DNA from: REEB95 sp963762425
GTDB taxonomy: Bacteria > Pseudomonadota > Alphaproteobacteria > ATCC43930 > CGMCC-115725
Direction of reading: 5' to 3'
NCBI GenBank assembly: GCA_963762425.1
Contig: CAVXKY010000004.1
Coordinates: 248,001-312,000, forward strand
DNA: 64,000 nucleotides
Both the position numbers and the translations under genes were made by a program. Positions within the stretch are counted from its first letter, which is position 1. Each line of letters opens with the position of its first letter. This document shows, piece by piece, positions 57,699 through 64,000 of this stretch. Below the pieces are notes generated by a model that searched no databases, was not told the DNA's origin, and was given only the letters and a program-made list of their open reading frames with translations.

Positions 57699-58181
57699 AT
57701 GAGACTCAGCACCAAGGGACGTTATGCGGTGATGGCGCTGGTCGACATCGCCAAATACGGCAAGGGCGAACCGATCTCGCTGGCCGACATTGCCGAGCGC
57801 CAGGTGATCTCGCTCTCCTATCTCGAGCAGCTTTTTGCCAAGTTGCGCGCCGCCGATCTGGTCAAGAGCGTGCGCGGTCCGGGTGGGGGTTATCTCCTGT
57901 CGCACGGCGCGGGATTCACGCGCATTTCCGACATCATCCTGGCGGTGGACGAGCCGATCCGCGCCACGCGCTGCACCCCCGCCGCGCCGATGAGTTGCGG
58001 CGGCAACAACACCCGCTGCCTCACCCACGATCTGTGGGAGGAGCTCGGCAACCAGATCCACCTCTATCTGAGTTCGGTGACCCTGGCCGACGTGTGCGAG
58101 AACCGCATCCTCGGCAGCAGCGGCGCGCTGCACCGCAACCAGTTCGACCGGCCCGCCGCTCCGGCCGACGCCGCGCAGTAA
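57699..58181 (+). CDS. iscR: Fe-S cluster regulator IscR (Rrf2 family)
   Basis: A 160-residue winged-helix regulator. MRLSTKGRYAVMALVDIA is the Rrf2 start, followed by the recognition helix VISLSYLEQLFAKLRAADLV and the wing SVRGPGGGYLLS. The 2Fe-2S ligands are three cysteines in RCTPAAPMSCGGNNTRCLTH (C-x7-C-x6-C), close to IscR spacing, followed by the conserved LTHDLW. It probably represses the downstream isc genes when clusters are plentiful. It lies 12 bases after cysE. Confidence 0.92.
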   Translation: MRLSTKGRYAVMALVDIAKYGKGEPISLADIAERQVISLSYLEQLFAKLRAADLVKSVRGPGGGYLLSHGAGFTRISDIILAVDEPIRATRCTPAAPMSCGGNNTRCLTHDLWEELGNQIHLYLSSVTLADVCENRILGSSGALHRNQFDRPAAPADAAQ

Positions 58182-58197
58182 CCGGGGTTCCGGCCCC

Positions 58198-59313
58198 GTG
58201 ACCCAAAGCCCTGTTTATCTTGATTGGAACGCCACGGCGCCGTTGCGTCCCGAAGCACGCGCGGCGATGGACGCGGCGCTCGACCATTGCGGCAATGCTT
58301 CCTCGGTCCACCGCGCCGGGCGCGCCGCTAGGCGGATCGTCGAACAGGCGCGGTCCCAGGTGGCGGCTTTGGCCGGGATTTCTCCCGAACAGGTGGTGTT
58401 CACCTCCGGCGGCACCGAGGCCAATGCCCTGGCGCTGGGCGGTTTCCCCGCCAGGCGGTTGATCGTTTCATCCGTCGAGCATGATTCGGTGCTGGAAAAC
58501 GCGCCCGGCGGCGCGCGCATTCGCGTGACGCGCGAGGGCGTGGCCGATCTGGCCTCGCTTGAAACCCAGCTAGCGCGGGACAAGAGCCCGGCTCTGGTCT
58601 CGCTCATGCTCGCCAATAACGAAACCGGCGCCATCCAACCCGTGGCCGAGGCCGCTTCACTCGCCCATGCCAGGGGCGCGCTGTTCCATTGCGACGCCGT
58701 CCAGGCGGCGGGCAAGCTTCCTCTCGATCCGCGATCCCTCGGCTGCGATCTCATGACGCTCTCGGCGCATAAGCTCGGCGGCCCGCAAGGCGCGGGCGCG
58801 CTCATCCTCGCCGCTGGAATCGAGCTCGTGCCGCTGTTTCGCGGCGGCGGGCAGGAGCGCGGACGGCGCGCCGGCACCGAGAACCTGGCCGGCATAGCGG
58901 GCTTCGGCGCCGCCTGCGCCGCGGCCTCGTCATGTCTTTCCGATTTCAGCCGCGTCGCCCGCTTGCGCGATCGCGCCGAGGCCCGGCTCAAGGAAATCGC
59001 GCCCGATGCGGTGGTGTTCGCTTCGGGCGTGCCGCGCCTCTCCAACACGCTCTGCATCGCCATGCCGGGCGTGCCGGCCTCGACCCAGGTGATGGCGCTC
59101 GATCTGGCCGGCGTGATGGTCTCCGCCGGCTCGGCCTGTTCCTCGGGCAAGGTCAGGCGCAGCCACGTACTCGAAGCCATGGGCGCTCCCGAAAACCTGT
59201 CCGAGTGCGCCATCCGCATCTCCTTGGGCTGGAGCACGGCTGAATCCCAAATCGATCGTTTGGCCGAATCTTGGGGCGCGCTTTACGCCCGTTGCCGCGC
59301 GAGCGCCGCATGA
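58198..59313 (+). CDS. Cysteine desulfurase, NifS-like (first of two)
   Basis: A 371-residue PLP enzyme that takes sulfur from cysteine. VYLDWNATAPLRPEARAAM starts the fold. The PLP lysine is in TLSAHKLGGPQGAGAL near residue 190, and the catalytic Cys is in VSAGSACSSGKVRRSHVLEAMG near residue 308. It belongs to the divergent first desulfurase found before iscS in some alphaproteobacterial isc loci. The start is GTG at 58198, 16 bases after iscR. The stop overlaps the iscS ATG. Confidence 0.88.
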   Translation: MTQSPVYLDWNATAPLRPEARAAMDAALDHCGNASSVHRAGRAARRIVEQARSQVAALAGISPEQVVFTSGGTEANALALGGFPARRLIVSSVEHDSVLENAPGGARIRVTREGVADLASLETQLARDKSPALVSLMLANNETGAIQPVAEAASLAHARGALFHCDAVQAAGKLPLDPRSLGCDLMTLSAHKLGGPQGAGALILAAGIELVPLFRGGGQERGRRAGTENLAGIAGFGAACAAASSCLSDFSRVARLRDRAEARLKEIAPDAVVFASGVPRLSNTLCIAMPGVPASTQVMALDLAGVMVSAGSACSSGKVRRSHVLEAMGAPENLSECAIRISLGWSTAESQIDRLAESWGALYARCRASAA

Positions 59314-60521
59314 CCGCCGCCGCAGCCCGCCGCCCCAACGCGCGGCCGGTCTATCTCGACTACCAGGCGACCACGCCCTGCGATCCGCGCGTGGTCGAGG
59401 CGATGCTGCCCTTCTTCACCGAGAAATTCGGCAATCCCGGTTCGCTCACCCACGCCTATGGCCGCGAGGCCGAGGCGGCGGTGGAACAGGCGCGATCCCA
59501 GCTGGCCGAGCTGATCGGCGCCGAGCCGCGCGAGATCGTCTTCACCTCGGGCGCGACCGAATCCAACAACACGGCCTTGAAGGGTGCGGCGCATTTCCAC
59601 CGCCAATTCGGCAAGGACCAGGTGGTGACGCTGACGACCGAGCATAAATGCGTGCTCGAAAGCGCGCGGTCGCTGGAGGAAGAGGGCTTCCGCGTCGCCT
59701 ATGTTCCCGTCGGGCGCGACGGGCTGGCCGATCTCGGCCGTCTCGAAGCCGCGATTTCCGGCCAGACCTCCATCGTCTCGGTCATGGCGGCGCATAACGA
59801 GATCGGCGTGATCCAGCCCTTGAAGGAAATATCCGCGCTCGCGCGCGCCAAGGGCGCGCTGTTTCATTCCGACGCCGCCCAAGCGGCGGGCAAGATGCCC
59901 TTTGATGTGGAAGAAATTGGCCTCGATCTGGCATCCATCTCCGGCCACAAAATCTACGGCCCCAAGGGCGTGGGCGCGCTTTATCTGCGCCGCCGGCCGC
60001 GCGCCCGCATCACGCCGCTGATCGACGGCGGCGGACAGGAGCGCGCCATGCGCTCGGGCACATTGCCGGTGCCGCTGATCGTCGGGCTGGGTCAAGCGGC
60101 CGCGATCGCCCGATCCGAGATGGAAGGCGAAGCGCGGCGGCTTTTGGTCCTGCGCGCGCGATTGCTCAACGGCCTTAAAACCCGCATTCCCGATCTGGTG
60201 CTCAACGGCCATGCCGAGCGGCGCCTGCCCGGCAACCTCAATCTGAGCTTCCCCGGCGTCAAGGCGCCCGATCTCATCGCCGCCTGCCCGGGCCTGGCGC
60301 TCTCGACCGGCTCGGCCTGCACCGCCGCGGAGGTCGAGCCTTCCTATGTGCTGAAGGCCTTGGGCATGGGCGAGGATATCGCCGGCTCTTCGCTGCGCAT
60401 CGGCATCGGCCGCTTCACCACCGCCACCGAGATCGACTTCGCCGTCGAAACCGTATCCGCGGCCCTCGACCGGCTTCGTTCGGCCCCGGGGGTGACAAGC
60501 GCATCCGGCGGGACTACATAA
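59310..60521 (+). CDS. iscS: Cysteine desulfurase IscS
   Basis: A 403-residue desulfurase supplying sulfur for Fe-S clusters and tRNA thiolation. VYLDYQATTPCDPRVVEAML precedes GNPGSLTHAYGREAE. The PLP Lys is in SISGHKIYGPKGVGAL near residue 210, and the catalytic Cys loop is STGSACTAAEVEPSYVLKALG near residue 331. The ATG at 59310 overlaps the upstream stop (ATGA). No iscU follows: the next gene, iscA, starts 20 bases later. mnmA in the same cluster would use its persulfide. Confidence 0.92.
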   Translation: MTAAAARRPNARPVYLDYQATTPCDPRVVEAMLPFFTEKFGNPGSLTHAYGREAEAAVEQARSQLAELIGAEPREIVFTSGATESNNTALKGAAHFHRQFGKDQVVTLTTEHKCVLESARSLEEEGFRVAYVPVGRDGLADLGRLEAAISGQTSIVSVMAAHNEIGVIQPLKEISALARAKGALFHSDAAQAAGKMPFDVEEIGLDLASISGHKIYGPKGVGALYLRRRPRARITPLIDGGGQERAMRSGTLPVPLIVGLGQAAAIARSEMEGEARRLLVLRARLLNGLKTRIPDLVLNGHAERRLPGNLNLSFPGVKAPDLIAACPGLALSTGSACTAAEVEPSYVLKALGMGEDIAGSSLRIGIGRFTTATEIDFAVETVSAALDRLRSAPGVTSASGGTT

Positions 60522-60540
60522 GGGGTTAGGGAGATTTCCC

Positions 60541-60879
60541 ATGGCGTTACGGCAGGCAATGACGGTGACGGAAGCGGCGGCGGGCCGCATCCAGGCGCTT
60601 TTGCAAAAGCGCGGCAAGCCCTCGGCGGGCATCCGCATCGGCGTGCGCTCGCGCGGCTGCTCGGGCCTGACCTATACCCTCGAATACGCCGACGAGAAGG
60701 GCAGGCTGGACGAGGTGGTGCAAGACAAGGGCGTCACCATCCTGATCGACCCCAAGGCGAGCATGTTCATCATCGGCACCGAAATGGACTATGTCGAGGA
60801 CAAGCTGCAATCGGGCTTCACCTTCCGCAATCCCAACGAAAAGGGCCGTTGCGGCTGCGGCGAATCCTTCCACGTCTGA
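60541..60879 (+). CDS. iscA: Fe-S assembly protein IscA
   Basis: A 112-residue A-type carrier. The three cluster cysteines are in RSRGCSGLTYTLEY (near residue 40) and GRCGCGESF (near residues 104-110). MTVTEAAAGRIQALLQ is the usual start helix. A-type proteins pass clusters or iron to apoproteins. The gene sits directly between iscS and the short HscA-like gene. Confidence 0.92.
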   Translation: MALRQAMTVTEAAAGRIQALLQKRGKPSAGIRIGVRSRGCSGLTYTLEYADEKGRLDEVVQDKGVTILIDPKASMFIIGTEMDYVEDKLQSGFTFRNPNEKGRCGCGESFHV

Positions 60880-60909
60880 ATCTTCCCCTAACTTGGCCCG
60901 GTCCCGGCG

Positions 60910-61383
60910 ATGAAGCTGTTCCAGATCGAGGAGCCTGAAGGCGGGCTCTCTCCGGCCGAAGGCCCGGGCGCCTCGGTCGGCATCGACCTGGCCCCCGGGG
61001 GTTCGGCGGTGGCGGTGTCGTTGGGCGGCAACGCCGAAATCCTGCCCGATGGCGATGGGCAGCGGCGGCTCGACCCGCAAGGCGTGTTCGGTCCCGGCGG
61101 GGCGATCGACGTCAAGAATCTCGCGGCTCATCTCCTGGCCTTGCGCGCGCGGGCCGAAAAGCAATTGGCCCGCCCGGTGACTCATGCGGTGATCGCGGCG
61201 CCCGGCCTCGACGCGGATGCCCACGCCGCCATCGTCAAGGCGGCGTCGGCCGCTTCCATCGAACTGTTGGCGCTTTACACCCGCGGCGAGGCGGTTGGCT
61301 TCGCCAAGGGCGTGGTCTCGGCCGACGCCGCTTGCCTTGGCGCGGCGATCCGCGCCGAGGAAGAAGCGCCGCCCGCCGGATGA
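60910..61383 (+). CDS. Miniature HscA-like (Hsp70) protein
   Basis: A 157-residue protein in the place that hscBA hold in isc operons, between iscA and fdx. The start MKLFQIEEPE matches the HscA start (ALLQISEPG). SVGIDLAPGGSAVAVSLGGNAEILPDGDG follows the Hsp70 phosphate-1 region, with GIDLAPGGS in place of GIDLGTTNS. LAAHLLALRARAEKQLARPVTHAVIAAPG aligns with the Hsp70 strand ending VITVPA. ASIELLALYTRGEAVGFAKG aligns with LLNEPTAAAIAYG. Most of the nucleotide domain and all of the substrate domain are missing, and the ATP-contacting residues are changed. ATP-driven chaperone work is therefore unlikely. The reading frame is open and shows no break. Confidence 0.65.
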   Translation: MKLFQIEEPEGGLSPAEGPGASVGIDLAPGGSAVAVSLGGNAEILPDGDGQRRLDPQGVFGPGGAIDVKNLAAHLLALRARAEKQLARPVTHAVIAAPGLDADAHAAIVKAASAASIELLALYTRGEAVGFAKGVVSADAACLGAAIRAEEEAPPAG

Positions 61384-61436
61384 AACCTGATATAAGAGCC
61401 GCGGTTTTAGAGTTGGCAAGATTGGCTATGGGTTGA

Positions 61437-61772
61437 ATGATGCCGAGAATGACCTTCATCCAGCGCGACGGAACGCGCAAGGAAGTGGATGCGCCGGTGG
61501 GGTTGTCGGTGCTGGAGATCGCGCACCGCAACGACGTCGACATCGAGGGCGCGTGCGAAGGTTCGCTCGCCTGTTCGACCTGCCACGTCATCGTCGAACC
61601 CGAATGGTACGAACTGCTCAAGGACGCGAGCGAGGACGAGGAGGACATGCTCGATCTGGCCTTCGGTCTGACCAAGACTTCGCGGCTCGGTTGCCAAATC
61701 GTCATCACCGAGGAATTGGACGGCCTGGTCGTCCGCCTGCCGCACGCCACCCGCAACATGATGGGGGTTTGA
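61437..61772 (+). CDS. fdx: 2Fe-2S ferredoxin (Isc type)
   Basis: A 111-residue adrenodoxin-type ferredoxin that donates electrons for cluster assembly. The ligands are Cys40, Cys46, Cys49 (CEGSLACSTC) and Cys86 (LGCQIV). MTFIQRDGTRKEVDAPVG starts the fold, and DLAFGLTKTSRLGCQ and LPHATRNMMGV are typical ends. It lies 54 bases after the HscA-like gene and 5 bases before mnmA. Confidence 0.94.
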   Translation: MMPRMTFIQRDGTRKEVDAPVGLSVLEIAHRNDVDIEGACEGSLACSTCHVIVEPEWYELLKDASEDEEDMLDLAFGLTKTSRLGCQIVITEELDGLVVRLPHATRNMMGV

Positions 61773-61776
61773 CCCC

Positions 61777-62866
61777 GTGGACGGGGCCCGCTCCTCCTCC
61801 CGCGCGCGCATCGTCGTCGCCATGTCGGGCGGCGTCGACAGCTCGACCGTCGCGGCGCTTCTGGCCGAACAGGGCCACGAGGTCGTCGGCGTCACGCTCC
61901 AGCTCTACGATCACGGCCAAGCCGCCGGCAAGAAGGGCGCGTGCTGTGCCGGCCAGGACATCCACGATGCCGCGCGCGTCGCGGAGAAGATCGGCATTCC
62001 CCATTACGTGCTCGATTACGAAAAGAGTTCCGGTCGACGTGATCGACGATTTCGCCGAGACCTATGTGCGCGGCGAAACCCCGGTGCCCTGCATCCGCTG
62101 CAACGAGACGGTGAAGTTCCGCGATTTGCTTGCCGTGGCGCGCGATCTGGGCGCGGCATCGCTCGCCACCGGCCACTACGCCCGCCGGGTCGATGGGAAG
62201 GACGGGCCGGAGCTGCATCGCGCGGCCGATACGGGCCGCGACCAGAGCTATTTCCTCTACCGCACCACGCGCGCGCAATTGGATTTCCTGCGTTTTCCGC
62301 TGGGCGGGCTTTCCAAGGACCAGACCCGCGATCTGGCCGGCCGCTTCGATCTGCCGGTGGCGCAAAAGCCCGACAGCCAGGACATCTGCTTCGTGCCTTC
62401 CGGCTCCTACGGCGAGTTGGTGGCGAAGCTGCGCCCGGAAGCCTCCGAGCCGGGCGAGATCGTGGACCATGCGGGCCATGTGCTGGGCCGCCACCCGGGC
62501 GTGATCCATTTCACCGTCGGGCAGCGCAAGGGTCTGGGCGTGGCCGCGGCGGAGCCGCTTTATGTCCTCAAGCTCGAGCCGGAAACCCGCCGCGTGGTGG
62601 TGGGGCCGCATGAAGCGCTGGGCGCGCGCCGCGTATCCTTGGGCGCGGTCAATTGGCTGGGCGCCATGCCGCCGGCGGAGGGCTTCAAGGCGTCGGTCAA
62701 GCTGCGCTCGGCCCAGGCGCCGTTGCCCGCCATCGTCACGCTCGACGGCAAGGGAGCCGGCGAAGTGGTGTTGGACAAGCCCGCTTTCGGCGTGGCGCCG
62801 GGCCAGGCCTGCGTCGCCTATGACGGCGACCGGCTTCTGGGCGGCGGATGGATCAGGCGGGGGTGA
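61777..62866 (+). CDS. mnmA: tRNA 2-thiouridylase MnmA, one frame break
   Basis: About 362 residues. The enzyme thiolates U34 of Lys, Glu and Gln tRNAs with sulfur relayed from IscS. The PP-loop is VVAMSGGVDSSTVAALL near residue 13. After a break near 62030 the protein continues DVIDDFAETYVRGETPVPC, IRCNETVKFRDLL, ATGHYARRV, and KPDSQDICFVPSGSYG, where the second catalytic Cys lies. GACCAGQDIHDAARVAE carries the CC segment of the family. The start is GTG at 61777. Confidence 0.92.
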
Positions 62867-62915
62867 GGGATTTCGGCGGCGCGCGATATCCGCGCCGGAT
62901 CGTCTGGGCCTTCGC

Positions 62916-63368
62916 CTACATCGCCTGGAAAACCGCCTTGAGATGCGCGTCGTATTTGATCGCGTGTTCGAGGAACCGAATCTTCAGATCATGGGCCAGC
63001 GTCGATTGGGCCGGGCCGGTCGGAACGATGGACGTGGAGGATCGCATCGAATTTTGAGAGCGTCTGCGCGTGTTCGGCGATGTGTTCATGGAGGACGGCA
63101 TCGCTCATGGCCTTGAGGTAAGCCGTATGCTTGGCTGAGAAGATTTCGCGCGCTCGCCGATTTCGCGCATGACTGCATTCTCGTGCCTGAGATGATCTCC
63201 ATGGCGAGTCAGGGCGCTCAACAGGGGGGTGAGTTGATGAAGCGCCTGCTTGGCGCGCTCGGCGGCGTGGATTTCATTCATGAGCTAGACCAGGCGGCTA
63301 TGTTGCGCGTCGAGTTCTCGATGGCCGACGGCTAATGCCTCGCTCCAGGCAATGAGAGGCGGACCCAT
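62916..63368 (-). pseudogene. Bacteriohemerythrin-like gene with a stop and frame breaks
   Basis: Reading from the ATG at 63368: WSEALAVGHRELDAQHSRLV, then a TAG codon, then LMNEIHAAERAKQALHQL and RHGDHLRHENAVMREIGERA. The frame then breaks near 63150 to give EIFSAKHTAYLKAMSDAVLHE. It breaks again near 63010 to give STLAHDLKIRFLEHAIKYD and AHLKAVFQAM, ending 62916. The order H...DAQH...E...H...H...D is the di-iron ligand pattern of hemerythrins. Three defects, including an in-frame stop, favour decay, although sequencing error is possible. Confidence 0.6.
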
Positions 63369-63548
63369 TCGTCATCTATGTTCCGTTTGCCGCACGAAAT
63401 CAACTTTTGCCGTTACGAAGCTCCGCCCATTCCGTCCAGCGCGAATCGCCTGGGATGGCGACGGATCGTGCTCGGCTCGCGCCTGGGTGCTAGGCAACGG
63501 CTCCGCACGTCAGGTGCTACGCGAGGCTTGACCAGGACGATCTTACCG

Positions 63549-63963
63549 ATGGACCCGCAATATCGATTCGCGCTTGCCGATGCCGTGCTGCTGCTCCATC
63601 TCGGCATCATCCTCTTCAATGTTCGGCCTGATCGCGATCCCCTTGGGCGCCTGGCGCGGCTGGGATTCGTCCGCGTCTTCTGGTGGCGCGCGCTTCACCT
63701 CGCCATCCTCGCCGCGGTGGCGCTCCAGGCCGTGCTGCAACGGGTCTGCTTCCTGACCGTCTGGCAGTTCGATCTCCTGCAACCGGCGGGCGGGCTCGCC
63801 GCGCCCACGCCGCTTATGCGGCCTGGTCGACCGGCTGATTTATTGGCCGCTGCCGCTTTGGGTCTTTGAGGTGCTTTACGTCGCGGTCTGTCTTTATGCG
63901 CTGCTGCTGTGGCGGCTGGTGCCGCCGCGTCTGCCGCCGCTTTCGCTAGGCTGGCTCGCCTAA
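63549..63963 (+). CDS. DUF2784 membrane protein, frame breaks
   Basis: A small inner-membrane protein. It reads ADAVLLLHLGIILFNV, then (other frame, near 63622-63665) FGLIAIPLGAWRGW, then FVRVFWWRALHLAILAAVAL and RVCFLTVWQFDLLQPAGG. After a further break near 63825 it ends LIYWPLPLWVFEVLYVAVCL to LGWLA at 63963. The start and the CFLTVWQFDL (usually CPLTxxE) region match DUF2784. About four membrane helices are present and the function is unknown. The preceding 180 bases (63369-63548) hold no gene that I can support. Confidence 0.6.
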
Positions 63964-64000
63964 GCTGCCTCGCTAGGTTTTTCCGGCGCGAAGCGGCCCG

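Overview
The window is a high-GC (about two thirds G+C by eye), densely coded stretch of chromosome from an alphaproteobacterium. The class call rests on gene content and order: an F0 ATP synthase operon with two b-type subunits (atpI-atpB-atpE-atpF'-atpF) separate from F1; the order mutY - DUF721 - dsbA - smc; a CcrM-type GANTC methyltransferase next to rnhB; zapA - 6S RNA - 5-FCL; yebC - ruvCAB - ybgC - tolQRAB - pal - cpoB - tilS - ftsH - glmM; serC - serA - hisZ - purA; and a CtrA-like box. I cannot name a genus. No rRNA, tRNA, CRISPR array, insertion sequence or prophage was recognised.

Layout. 1-6.6 kb: partial amidase, dispersed-type inverted repeat, small His-tailed membrane peptide, 5-oxoprolinase/hydantoinase, EamA exporter, LhgO-type oxidase. 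6.6-15.4 kb: PCuAC-like protein, atp F0 operon, smc, dsbA, DUF721 and mutY. 15.4-18.8 kb: decayed secreted protein, ccrM with a GANTC-rich upstream region, rnhB, radical SAM protein. 18.9-20.7 kb: a lower-GC accessory cassette of one modular protein and two paralogous secreted proteins. 20.8-28.2 kb: moaB, slt, uracil-DNA glycosylase, ETF-QO, TPR protein and ispE. 28.2-31.1 kb: a PodJ-like Sel1-repeat membrane protein and a ParB-like protein sharing an N-terminal motif, behind a CtrA-type promoter. 31.2-33.5 kb: zapA region with 6S RNA, 5-FCL and YmdB. 33.6-48.1 kb: yebC, ruv, tol-pal, tilS, ftsH, glmM, thiD and a GNAT protein. 48.2-56.8 kb: tartrate dehydrogenase-like, MaoC, YdcZ-like protein, serine synthesis, hisZ, purA and an alpha/beta hydrolase. 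57-62.9 kb: cysE and an isc-type Fe-S cluster ending in ferredoxin and mnmA. The end holds a broken hemerythrin and a DUF2784 gene.

How the genes work together. The cell-envelope theme is strong: Tol-Pal constriction machinery, Slt, AmpD-like amidase, GlmM, FtsH, and a PodJ-like/ParB-like pair that may mark a pole. The cell-cycle theme appears as CcrM with clustered GANTC sites and a CtrA box. Sulfur and Fe-S metabolism are joined as cysE - iscR - two cysteine desulfurases - iscA - a miniature HscA-like protein - fdx - mnmA. IscU and HscB are absent from that locus.

Caution: more than fifteen single-base frame breaks hit otherwise intact genes, including genes expected to be essential. Most are probably uncorrected sequencing indels, so frameshifted genes are given with their full reconstructed span.
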